From positions 1-7,026 of the forward strand of contig JAITFL010000049.1 in assembly GCA_031281385.1 (NCBI GenBank): a stretch of 7,026 nt of DNA, written 5' to 3'. The first letter of the stretch is position 1, and every line of letters begins with the position of its first letter. A program made the translations under genes and the position numbers. Shown here one piece after another: positions 1-6,243 of this stretch. The notes beneath the pieces are model-generated. The model saw nothing but the letters and a program-made list of their open reading frames with translations. It was not told where the DNA came from and did no database searches. This DNA is from Holophagales bacterium (GTDB lineage: Bacteria; Acidobacteriota; Holophagae; Holophagales; Holophagaceae).

Positions 1-1032
1 TTTTAGCGCGGGCCACTTTGACCACATTTCCTGGGCCACGGCCCCCCAGTTGCCCTTTGCCCTCTCTTCCGACATCAGCAGTTCAAACACGTCGTCGTCG
101 GGCCAGGAGCTTTCCTGCCAAGGGGCCGGGACAAGCCTGTCCACAAGGGCCCTAACGGAGCCGCGGCGGGCCACTGCATGCGCCAAGCCATAGACGTGCC
201 AGAGGTAAATGTCATCCGGCCGTTCTTCCAAAGCCGATTCTATCTTGGGGAGGTGGCGGCGATATAGCTGGGCCATTGTAGGGCTGGCGGCCTCCAGCGG
301 CACCTTGAAAACAATGGGCAGCCTCAAAAGGCGCCAGTCGCCGTTTGTGAACAGGACGTCCAGTTCGACGGCGTACGGCCCCCATATTTTTGCGTCCTCA
401 GATGAATCTAGCTCTTTGCCTTCTAGCGGGGCCAAGTCAAAGATGAGTGACTTGGTATTAGAGGATTCGTCCCTTGCCCGCCTGGACTCGGCAGGTGTCA
501 AAACGTTTAGCTGCAGCGCTTTCTTTGTGTCGGCCTCGGCGGTCTCTAGGAGAATGTTCAGCAGGTCTAAACGTGCGTCCAAATTGTCAGGATTTGCTTT
601 CAGGAACTCGCGCAGCCGCTGGATGGGGCTTTTCATTCCCGCATCGTCCATGGCCTTTCTTAAATCAGCCGCCTTGGGAGCCTCGGTGCCCTGCGCCACC
701 AGCCGCCCCGTCGCATCCGTCAGGGCCCACTTCGAGCCAATCTGCATGCCGATCTCCTTTGCCAGTTGGGGATAAAGCGGAGTATTTTGAGCGACGGATT
801 CGAACACGATCTTCATCTCCGCCAGCTCTGGGGCACCCAGCAGGGACTGGAGTGAGGCGCGCAGCGGCTCAGAAGATCCCCCCACGTGCAGCATGTAGCC
901 GGAGGCCCTGCGCTCGATGCTCCCGGGCATGAAGTTTGGGAGCGGGTTTATCCGCCGCGCAACAATGGGCGACTGGGCGAACAGCGGCACGGCCAGCAGT
1001 ATAGCCGCTATTGGTTTTAGGATGGTCGGCAT
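1..1032 (-). CDS. Secreted protein of unknown function (3' part beyond window)
   Basis: An open frame of 344 codons runs from an ATG at 1032 to the left edge without a stop, so the C-terminus is missing. The start is set by an AGGAGT ribosome site at 1037-1042, four bases upstream. Residues 1-20 look like a signal peptide: a basic residue at K6, a hydrophobic core IAAILLAVPL, then LFA|QS as a likely signal peptidase I site. The protein is therefore probably periplasmic or exported. Residues about 70-132 have an alternating strand/helix pattern with a KWALTDATGRLVAQG stretch (101-115), reminiscent of the C-terminal half of a thioredoxin-like fold. However, the 344 residues contain no cysteine, so no redox activity is expected. 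Residues about 135-175 and 262-290 are helical and TPR-like (for example FLKANPDNLDARLDLLNILL). I do not recognise the family. It starts 14 nt after surE and is probably the last visible gene of that operon. Confidence 0.75.
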   Translation of the reverse strand, partial: MPTILKPIAAILLAVPLFAQSPIVARRINPLPNFMPGSIERRASGYMLHVGGSSEPLRASLQSLLGAPELAEMKIVFESVAQNTPLYPQLAKEIGMQIGSKWALTDATGRLVAQGTEAPKAADLRKAMDDAGMKSPIQRLREFLKANPDNLDARLDLLNILLETAEADTKKALQLNVLTPAESRRARDESSNTKSLIFDLAPLEGKELDSSEDAKIWGPYAVELDVLFTNGDWRLLRLPIVFKVPLEAASPTMAQLYRRHLPKIESALEERPDDIYLWHVYGLAHAVARRGSVRALVDRLVPAPWQESSWPDDDVFELLMSEERAKGNWGAVAQEMWSKWPALK

Positions 1033-1036
1033 GTGG

Positions 1037-1042
1037 ACTCCT
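1037..1042 (-). promoter_or_regulatory. Ribosome binding site of the secreted protein
   Basis: The minus strand reads AGGAGT four bases before the ATG at 1032, inside the 14-nt gap after the surE stop. It decides the start of an otherwise unrecognised gene. Confidence 0.7.
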
Positions 1043-1046
1043 ATTT

Positions 1047-1796
1047 TTATTTTCCAAATGCTTCGTTGAACAATGAGCCATTTGCTATTGTCGCTTGGCA
1101 AGTGAGATCCATGTTTAGGGGCGTAACGCTGGCGTAGCCATCATGCACAGCCTCTGCGTCGGTGCCGACGTGTTTGGCGTACTCGGGTACGCCCTCGCCC
1201 CCAATCCAGAAGTACGGCTTGCCCCTTGGATCCGTCCTCTGCTCCATAAAGTCAAAGTAGCTGCGCCTCCCTTGGGCGGTCAGGCGGAAGCCCTTGGGTT
1301 CGCTTTCGGGGAAATTGACGTTCAAGATGCTGTTTGGCGGCAGGTCTATCTTTTCCCAGTTGGCCAAAAAAAGTTCCACCCATTTTTCCACCACGTCCAG
1401 ATCCCCGCTGCGGCTCAACGAAAAAGCTGCACATCTGGTGCCGTGCAGGCGGCCCTCAAACGCGGCCCCAACGGTTCCTGAATAAATAACGTCTTCTGCC
1501 AAGTTGTAGCCCCAGTTGATCCCCGAGAGAACCCAGTCAGGCGGCGAGTCCAGCACATGGCGTAGGCCCATCAGCACGCAATCTACAGGGGTGCCGCTGC
1601 AGGCATAGCGGTCATTTGATAATTTGTCTAGGCGCAAAATGTCGTGAACAGACATTGCGGACGAAATGGCCGAGCGGTTTCTGTCCGGCGCGACCACCAC
1701 CACCCTGCCAAATTTCGATGCCGCACTTGCAAGGGTCGCAAGGCCCGGGGCCAAGATGCCGTCGTCGTTGGTCACAAAGATTGTTTTTTTGGGCAT
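1047..1796 (-). CDS. surE: 5'/3'-nucleotidase SurE
   Basis: SurE is a metal-dependent cytoplasmic phosphatase that removes phosphate from nucleoside 5'- and 3'-monophosphates and, in some species, from short polyphosphate. The 249-aa product has the normal family length. It opens with the signature TNDDG (residues 9-13), in which D11 and D12 are the metal ligands. APDRNRS (36-42) supplies the active-site serine S42. SGIN (91-94) supplies the metal-binding asparagine N94, followed by the YSGTVGAAFEG segment (105-115). Near the C-terminus GTDAEAVHDGYASVTPL matches the usual GTD...GYxSVTPL end. All key residues are present, so the enzyme should be active. The ATG at 1796 gives the expected family N-terminus, yet the 33-nt gap upstream holds no clear Shine-Dalgarno sequence. 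The gene lies between the PLP enzyme and the secreted protein and is probably co-transcribed with both. Confidence 0.96.
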   Translation of the reverse strand: MPKKTIFVTNDDGILAPGLATLASAASKFGRVVVVAPDRNRSAISSAMSVHDILRLDKLSNDRYACSGTPVDCVLMGLRHVLDSPPDWVLSGINWGYNLAEDVIYSGTVGAAFEGRLHGTRCAAFSLSRSGDLDVVEKWVELFLANWEKIDLPPNSILNVNFPESEPKGFRLTAQGRRSYFDFMEQRTDPRGKPYFWIGGEGVPEYAKHVGTDAEAVHDGYASVTPLNMDLTCQATIANGSLFNEAFGK

Positions 1797-1829
1797 GGTA
1801 TTAGTGCTTTGCGGGGTCGAAATGAGGGT

Positions 1830-3074
1830 CTATATTTTATTCAGCGCCTGCTTCAAATCTGCAATCAAGTCGTCAACGTCTTCCAGGCCCACGCTTAGGC
1901 GGATCATATTCTCGGTGATGCCGGCGCTGAGTTTTTGCTCGGGCGTCATGTCAGAGTGCGTCATGGTGCTGGGGTGTTCTATGAGAGATTCGATGCCGCC
2001 AAGGCTCACCGCCAACTTGATGTGCTCCACCGAATCTAGGACGCGGAAGGCCTCGGCTTGGCCGCCCTTGACGAAGAAGCTGATTAGGCTGCCCGTGCCC
2101 GTGAACTGGCGCTTCCATAGCTCAACCTGCTGCGGCCCCATGCACTCCAGCCCAGGGTACGACACCTTTCCCACCGATGGGTGCGACAGAAGGAACTCGA
2201 CTATCTTTACCGCGCTCTTTTGCTGGCTCTCCATCCTGAGTTGGAGCGTGCCAAGGGAGCGGTGGATGAGCCATGCGGTGTCAGGGTCCGAGATGGAGCC
2301 AAGGATGGTTCTATACGCCTTTATCGGCTCGATATGTTCCCTGCTCCCCATTGACAGCCCCGCCACCAAGTCGGAGTGGCCGCCGAAGAACTTTGTGGCA
2401 GAGTAAAGTACGATGTCCGCGCCCAGCTTCAGCGGGCTGGAAAAAATCGGCCCCATGAATGTATTGTCAACCATGACCAAAATCTGACGGTCTTTAGTGG
2501 AATATTTTTTTGCCAGAGCCGCGGCCCCGGGTACGTCGCATATCATCATCGTTGGGTTGGCGGGGGATTCCAGATAGATGACCTTGACGGTGGGGTCATC
2601 TTTCAGTAGCGATTCCAGCGCGTCCAAGCCCGATTCTATGGGGAAGTGCCTAGTCCTTATGTTGAACTGTGGCAATAAGTTGTGGAACAGGTACTCGGTG
2701 CCGCCGTACACGGGGTCGCTGAACACAAGCGTGTCGCCGGGCTTCAAAAAGGTCAGGCAGGTGCTGCTTATGGCCCCCATCCCGCTGGAGAACAGCGCCG
2801 CGTCGTCCGCGCCGTCCCAAGCGATGGATTTTCCTTCCAGTATCTCGACGTTGGGGTTGTTGACCCTAGTGTAGATGAGCGCGGGGCTCTCGCCAATTTC
2901 GGCCGGGGACAGGCCATAGGCTATCTCGAAGGCCCGCTTGCCCTCTTCGGCTGTTTTGAAGAGAAAGGTGGATGTTTTGAAAATGGGCGGGATGGCCGCC
3001 CCCTCCGAGCGATGCGGGTCGTACCCCTTGCTGAACAATGAAGTTTGGGGTTTCAGGGACGGGCTGCTGGACAT
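1830..3074 (-). CDS. Cys/Met-metabolism PLP-dependent enzyme (cystathionine gamma-synthase/lyase-like)
   Basis: This 414-aa protein belongs to the fold-type I PLP enzymes of trans-sulfuration (cystathionine gamma-synthase, cystathionine lyases, methionine gamma-lyase, O-acylhomoserine sulfhydrylase). Visible family landmarks are YTR (68-70), which binds the cofactor phosphate of the partner subunit; SSGMG (96-100), the phosphate loop; YGGT (123-126), with the ring-stacking tyrosine; VDNTF (202-206), with the aspartate that contacts the PLP nitrogen; SATKF (225-229), with K228 as Schiff-base lysine; and SLGG plus EHPSTMTHS (357-374) and R392, which contact the substrate carboxylate. Methionine gamma-lyases usually have Cys after YG in that motif, whereas Gly is present here, which argues mildly against that activity. 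The exact substrate cannot be fixed. I start at the ATG at 3074 because GGAGG lies six bases upstream; a TTG at 3095 would add seven residues but overlaps that site. The gene leads a minus-strand operon with surE. Confidence 0.93.
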   Translation of the reverse strand: MSSSPSLKPQTSLFSKGYDPHRSEGAAIPPIFKTSTFLFKTAEEGKRAFEIAYGLSPAEIGESPALIYTRVNNPNVEILEGKSIAWDGADDAALFSSGMGAISSTCLTFLKPGDTLVFSDPVYGGTEYLFHNLLPQFNIRTRHFPIESGLDALESLLKDDPTVKVIYLESPANPTMMICDVPGAAALAKKYSTKDRQILVMVDNTFMGPIFSSPLKLGADIVLYSATKFFGGHSDLVAGLSMGSREHIEPIKAYRTILGSISDPDTAWLIHRSLGTLQLRMESQQKSAVKIVEFLLSHPSVGKVSYPGLECMGPQQVELWKRQFTGTGSLISFFVKGGQAEAFRVLDSVEHIKLAVSLGGIESLIEHPSTMTHSDMTPEQKLSAGITENMIRLSVGLEDVDDLIADLKQALNKI

Positions 3075-3080
3075 TTCAAT

Positions 3081-3085
3081 CCTCC
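3081..3085 (-). promoter_or_regulatory. Ribosome binding site of the PLP enzyme
   Basis: The minus strand reads GGAGG six bases before the ATG at 3074. This selects that ATG over the in-frame TTG at 3095, which would place the motif inside the coding sequence. Confidence 0.8.
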
Positions 3086-3134
3086 GATTGGGCAAGGGCT
3101 ATGATTACTAGGATGTCACAAAAAAAGTGCGTTG

Positions 3135-3151
3135 GCTTAACATTATTAAGC
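3135..3151. repeat. Inverted repeat, possible operator
   Basis: GCTTAA and TTAAGC form perfect six-base arms around the five-base spacer CATTA, about 60 bases upstream of the PLP enzyme start. On the minus strand it includes a TAATAAT that could be a -10 element, so a dimeric regulator bound here could control the PLP-surE operon. No regulator gene lies in the window. The arms are short and A+T-rich, so chance is possible. Confidence 0.35.
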
Positions 3152-3230
3152 TGTTTGCGGAAAACTGGCATGTTTCTCAACGAGGTTTCATTTTGAGGGC
3201 CAAATGATTTTGAATCAGAGTAGAATATAT

Positions 3231-3331
3231 TTTGTCTAACTGGCTCGGATTGAACTATGGAGCCTATTTGTTGCCTTGGGCAATTTGCGATTGAGATTAA
3301 AAGCACTTTGTCCCACTGGCTTGGATTGAAC
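3231..3331 (+). repeat. Degenerate direct repeat in the antiporter leader
   Basis: The 25 bases at 3231-3255 and at 3307-3331 differ at three positions, two of them adjacent. Both contain ACTGGCT-(C/T)-GGATTGAAC. The likeness continues weakly upstream into A+T-rich sequence. Downstream, each copy is followed by CTATG (3255-3259 and 3336-3340), with five extra bases in the second copy. The two ATGs at 3257 and 3338 are therefore at equivalent places in the two copies and, being 81 nt apart, in the same frame. This looks like an old local duplication of the leader. Confidence 0.6.
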
Positions 3332-3343
3332 CCAACTATGTAC

Positions 3344-3347
3344 GGAG
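3344..3347 (+). promoter_or_regulatory. Ribosome binding site of the CPA2 antiporter
   Basis: GGAG lies five bases before the ATG at 3353. The upstream in-frame ATGs at 3257 and 3338 lack a comparable site. This motif therefore fixes the start. Confidence 0.65.
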
Positions 3348-3352
3348 ATGCA

Positions 3353-4657
3353 ATGCCATTAGCTATTCTTGTTTCTGATCCCCTTGCCTCGATGCTGCTG
3401 GTCTTGGCTCTGTTATGGCTGGCCGCCAAGCTTGGCGGCGAGTTGGCAGTGCGCATTAAGCTGCCGGCCGTCGCGGGGCAAATTGCCGTCGGCGTTTTAT
3501 TGGCGGCGCTGCCAAGGTTTTTTTCCAATCTGTCGGCCCTGCCTGCTTGGCTTGGCTTTCTGAAATCCCCCGACTTTTTGCACTTCCTAAACGTCGCCGA
3601 AAACCCTGGGGCGGAGGTGCTGTCGTACATCGGCATCGTGCTGCTTATGTTCATGGTCGGCCTAGAGTCCTCTGTATCACAGATGATGAAGGTGGGGTGG
3701 GCCTCAACGCGCGTGGCCGTGGTCGGCGTCGCAGGGCCGATGGTGCTGGGCTTGATAGTTGCGTTTTTTTTGCTGCCCAAGGACACTTCCTACGCGGTTG
3801 ACCTCTTCATAGGCGCCTGCCTCTGCGCCACGTCCATCGGCATAAGCGCTTCGGTGCTTAGAGAGAGGAACGCCGCAACGTCTGGCGCTGGCAGGGTGGT
3901 CATAGGCGCCGCAGTCATAGACGACGTATTGGGCCTGCTGGTGCTGGTGGCCGTTTCGGGCTTGGCCTTGGCGACGGCGGGCGGCGGGACGCTGCCTTGG
4001 GGCGACCTTGCCAAAACCCTTGGCCTGGCCTTCCTGTTCTTGGCCGCCGCGCTGACACTGGGCCGCTGGCTTTCCCCTTGGATATTTGCTTGGGCCGCCC
4101 GCTTCAAAGGCGAGGAGATACTCTTGCCATTCGCGCTGGCCTTCGCCTTCGTGCTGGCCTATCTCGGCAGCCTGGTGGGGCTGGCCACGATAGTGGGCGC
4201 ATACACTGCCGGCCTGATACTCGAGCACCACCACGTAGGCAAGCTGCAGGAAAAGGAGAACCGCTCGCTGGAAGAAATGGTTCAGCCAGTGGTCTCCATC
4301 TTTGCCCCGCTGTTCTTTGTGCTGACGGGCGCCAGCGTCGAGACCTCCGCGCTGCTGCACCCAACCACCATCACCATGGCCCTGCTGCTGACCGTGGCCG
4401 GCATCTTGGGCAAGTACGTTTCGGGCTACGCAGCAGGCTCTGGGCTAAGCGTCCCCGTCATCGGGTGGGGCATGGTGCCCAGAGGCGAGGTGGGCCTGAT
4501 ATTCGTTTCAGTGGGGCGCAGCATCCAAGTCAACGGCCATCCGCTTCTTAGCGCCGAGGTGCAGGCGGGTGTGCTTGGGGCCATACTTTTGACGACCATA
4601 ATGGGCCCCATCGGCCTGTCTTGGGTATTGGGCCGGACCAAGGGCCGCATCAAATAA
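3353..4657 (+). CDS. CPA2-family cation/proton antiporter (KefB/NapA/GerN-like)
   Basis: This inner-membrane antiporter exchanges Na+ or K+ for H+. The 434-aa chain from the ATG at 3353 is almost wholly membrane-embedded, with about 12 hydrophobic segments, and has the typical first helix ending LAAKLGGELAVRIKLPAVAGQ. Key family sites are visible: CATSIGISASVL (158-169) in the broken-helix segment, AAVIDDVLGL with the ion-binding pair D190-D191, ILGKY with K354 matching the conserved lysine of helix 10 in electrogenic members, and VPRGEVGLIF (376-384). The Asp-Asp pair plus the lysine suggest electrogenic exchange, as in NapA/NhaA. There is no C-terminal TrkA-N (RCK) domain, so it is the short NapA/GerN form rather than full KefB/KefC; Na+ versus K+ cannot be decided. 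An ATG at 3257 would add 32 non-hydrophobic residues and lacks a ribosome site. A second antiporter follows after 33 nt. Confidence 0.93.
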   Translation: MPLAILVSDPLASMLLVLALLWLAAKLGGELAVRIKLPAVAGQIAVGVLLAALPRFFSNLSALPAWLGFLKSPDFLHFLNVAENPGAEVLSYIGIVLLMFMVGLESSVSQMMKVGWASTRVAVVGVAGPMVLGLIVAFFLLPKDTSYAVDLFIGACLCATSIGISASVLRERNAATSGAGRVVIGAAVIDDVLGLLVLVAVSGLALATAGGGTLPWGDLAKTLGLAFLFLAAALTLGRWLSPWIFAWAARFKGEEILLPFALAFAFVLAYLGSLVGLATIVGAYTAGLILEHHHVGKLQEKENRSLEEMVQPVVSIFAPLFFVLTGASVETSALLHPTTITMALLLTVAGILGKYVSGYAAGSGLSVPVIGWGMVPRGEVGLIFVSVGRSIQVNGHPLLSAEVQAGVLGAILLTTIMGPIGLSWVLGRTKGRIK

Positions 4658-4677
4658 CACGAGCAATAAAACCAAAA

Positions 4678-4682
4678 AAGGA
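4678..4682 (+). promoter_or_regulatory. Ribosome binding site of the CPA1 antiporter
   Basis: AAGGA lies eight bases before the ATG at 4691, within the 33-nt gap between the two antiporter genes. The gap has no terminator-like hairpin, consistent with one transcript. Confidence 0.65.
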
Positions 4683-4690
4683 CAAAGCCT

Positions 4691-6037
4691 ATGGACGCGA
4701 CTATCGCTGCTGTGATCATGCTGGGGCTGCTGGTGTTCATCGCCCACGGGCTGGAGAGCCTATTCGCGCGCACCAAGATACCCGACGTCCTTATACTCCT
4801 GTGCATAGGCTTGGTGCTGGGGCCCTTGACTGGCCTTGTGCTTCCAGAGCACATGGGCAACGTGGCCCCGGTGTTTACGACGCTGACGCTTGTGATAATA
4901 CTCTTCGAGGGCGGGCTGGGGCTCAAGCTCAAGACGTTGGGCCGCAGCTTAGTGGGCGCCACGGGGCTCACTGTATGGAACTTCGTCGCCACGCTTGCCA
5001 TTGTCGCCCCCATAGCCCGCTACGCCATAGGCATGGACTGGCTGCCGGCACTAATCTTGGCATCTACGCTGGGCGGCACAAGCTCCGCCGTGATTATCCC
5101 TGTCGTAAAGCACTTGGCCCTTGGGGAAAAAGCCAAGACCATACTCACGCTGGAATCGGCCTTGTCAGACGTCTTGGTCTTAGTCGTCTCCCTGACGTTC
5201 CTTGGCGCAATGGTGCAGGGGGACGCAGGAAACATACGAATCGGTCCCATTATCGGCGATATGATTTCCAAATTTTTGACTGCAGGTCTTTTGGGTTGCG
5301 TTGCTGGTCTATTTTGGTCACTGGCCCTGCACTGGCTGCACGGCCTAAAAAAATCCATATTCACAACGCCCGCGTTTGTGCTGGTGGTATATGGCATCGC
5401 GGAGTCACTGGACTTCAGCGGGGCCATAGCCGCCCTCTTGATGGGAATAACCTTGGGCAACGTTGGCGCGCTGCCGCGGTCTTTGCTGAAAGGCCGCGAG
5501 GACATGTTTGAGAACCCCACCGAGACGGAAGTCGCCGTCTTTGAGGAAGTCGCCTTTTTGTTAAAGACGCTGTTCTTTGTCTATATCGGCATCTCGATAA
5601 AGCTGGACGAACCGATGCTGATAATCGCAGGGATGGGCATAACCGTTGCGCTGCTTTTGCTGCGCGTCCCCGTCGTCCACGCCAGCCTAATACCAAGCGC
5701 ATCGTTTTCGCGCTTTGAGGCGGCAATCTCTGGCGCGATGAACCCCAAGGGCCTCGCGGCAGCCGTCGCCGCGTCCATCCCTTTGCACAGAGAGATGCAG
5801 CTTGGCAAAGAAGGGGCCTTCGCCGGCAAGCAGATACAGCTCACAGTATTTGCCGTTGTCCTGTTCACGATAGTCGCCACATCGCTGCTGGTCTTTTTGA
5901 TAGAGAGGGGATGGTTCCACCCCTTCTCAAAGGTGCTCTACGGCCGATACAAAGATCACCCTGATGTAGAAGAGACCGAGCCCATGACGCTCTCTGACAG
6001 CGGTGCCCACCAAGGGGCTGGGGAAGACGCACCATAG
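4691..6037 (+). CDS. CPA1/NhaP-like cation/proton antiporter
   Basis: This is a second, unrelated-looking monovalent cation/H+ antiporter of 448 aa with about 12-13 hydrophobic segments. Landmarks are the helix opening IPDVLILLCIGLVLGP (30-45), LFEGGLGLKL (71-80) typical of NhaP-type proteins, LGGTSSAVIIPV (127-138) in the unwound-helix position, and LESALSDVLVLV (154-165). The last is where NhaP proteins usually have ESxxND; here the ion-binding aspartate D160 is kept, but the preceding Asn is Ser159. SGAMNPKGLAAAVAASIP (347-364) occupies the conserved arginine-glycine region, with K353 where Arg is common. The C-terminus (about 418-448) is a short acidic, hydrophilic tail in the cytoplasm, without an RCK or CBS domain. 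It is probably co-transcribed with the preceding CPA2 antiporter. Ion choice and stoichiometry cannot be told; electroneutral Na+/H+ exchange would be the default for NhaP relatives. Confidence 0.92.
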   Translation: MDATIAAVIMLGLLVFIAHGLESLFARTKIPDVLILLCIGLVLGPLTGLVLPEHMGNVAPVFTTLTLVIILFEGGLGLKLKTLGRSLVGATGLTVWNFVATLAIVAPIARYAIGMDWLPALILASTLGGTSSAVIIPVVKHLALGEKAKTILTLESALSDVLVLVVSLTFLGAMVQGDAGNIRIGPIIGDMISKFLTAGLLGCVAGLFWSLALHWLHGLKKSIFTTPAFVLVVYGIAESLDFSGAIAALLMGITLGNVGALPRSLLKGREDMFENPTETEVAVFEEVAFLLKTLFFVYIGISIKLDEPMLIIAGMGITVALLLLRVPVVHASLIPSASFSRFEAAISGAMNPKGLAAAVAASIPLHREMQLGKEGAFAGKQIQLTVFAVVLFTIVATSLLVFLIERGWFHPFSKVLYGRYKDHPDVEETEPMTLSDSGAHQGAGEDAP

Positions 6038-6049
6038 TGCAATGAGCGT

Positions 6050-6087
6050 TTGAGGCTGCAGTGCAGCCTCAAGTGCCATCGGCACTT
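6050..6087. terminator. Tandem overlapping hairpins after the antiporter operon
   Basis: Thirteen bases after the antiporter stop, TTGAGGCTGCA (6050-6060) and TGCAGCCTCAA (6062-6072) form a perfect 11-base inverted repeat; allowing for the loop, about eight pairs can form. AAGTGCC (6071-6077) and GGCACTT (6081-6087) form a second stem that shares two bases with the first. No T-run follows on either strand, so this is not a canonical intrinsic terminator. It may end or protect the 3' end of the plus-strand transcript. Confidence 0.5.
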
Positions 6088-6114
6088 AGGAACCTTAATG
6101 GGGGGAATTGAGTG

Positions 6115-6146
6115 AAAAAAGGGGCCAAGCGGCACTAAGCCCCTTT
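6115..6146 (-). terminator. Intrinsic terminator of the MarC/tRNA-Arg unit
   Basis: On the minus strand AAAGGGGC (6146-6139) and GCCCCTTT (6125-6118) form an eight-pair stem around a 13-base loop. The T-run continues to 6115, giving six Ts. This is a good rho-independent terminator for transcription coming from the tRNA. The plus strand has no T-run after the stem, so it works mainly in one direction. Confidence 0.75.
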
Positions 6147-6168
6147 CCCCGCATAGCATGGCCGCGAA

Positions 6169-6187
6169 GGCCGGATTCACTCCGGCC
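6169..6187. repeat. G+C-rich hairpin between the repeat modules
   Basis: GGCCGGA and TCCGGCC are perfect seven-base arms around a five-base loop. The left arm can instead pair through GGCC with GGCC at 6160-6163, giving an alternative hairpin. No T-run follows. The role is unknown; it lies in the trailer transcribed after the tRNA. Confidence 0.5.
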
Positions 6188-6243
6188 CAGAGCGGCGGGG
6201 GGAGCGGGGGGGAATTGAGCGAAGCGAACCCCCCGCATAGCAT

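Larger units (their letters stand above)
3075..3352. other. Divergent intergenic region, A+T-rich
   Basis: This 278-nt stretch separates the minus-strand PLP-surE operon from the plus-strand antiporters and must hold the promoters of both. It is visibly richer in A+T than the flanking genes, for example around 3117-3150 and 3203-3235. It contains the inverted repeat at 3135-3151, a degenerate direct repeat (3231-3255 and 3307-3331) and a short hairpin, GGCTC/GAGCC, at 3242-3264. The minus strand carries a TAATAAT stretch inside the inverted repeat, and the plus strand carries TAGAATATATT at 3221-3231. Either could be a -10 element, but neither has a convincing -35 partner, so I do not call promoters. 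I see no riboswitch signature. Confidence 0.6.

Noticed and set aside
209..932. Plus-strand open frames opposite the secreted protein
   Set aside because: Low-complexity, Ser/Arg/Pro-rich translations with no ribosome sites. The minus-strand frame has a signal peptide, a ribosome site and operon context.
3075..3095. TTG start at 3095 giving a 421-aa PLP enzyme
   Set aside because: The extension MPNRRIE would be encoded across the GGAGG ribosome site that serves the ATG at 3074.
3257..3352. ATG at 3257 as start of the CPA2 antiporter
   Set aside because: There is no ribosome site before it, the added 32 residues are not hydrophobic, and the family-like N-terminus begins just after the ATG at 3353, which has GGAG at the right distance.
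3075..3352. Riboswitch (SAM ahead of the PLP enzyme, or c-di-AMP/cation type ahead of the antiporters)
   Set aside because: No conserved riboswitch core or multi-helix junction could be recognised by eye; only short hairpins and a direct repeat are seen. A covariance-model scan would settle it.
3704..4360. Long minus-strand frames opposite the CPA2 antiporter
   Set aside because: Gln/Arg/Gly-rich translations are the typical antisense shadow of a G+C-rich membrane protein gene. The plus strand has all the antiporter motifs.
4621..5511. Plus-strand frame of 296 codons overlapping the CPA1 antiporter
   Set aside because: It is out of frame with a clear antiporter and its His/Arg/Gly-rich translation shows no domain.
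5956..6243. Minus-strand frame of 95 codons with a repeated MLCG motif
   Set aside because: It is made of the hairpin repeats and the terminator, starts directly at the tRNA end, and overlaps the antiporter C-terminus. The repeated residues simply reflect the duplicated DNA module.
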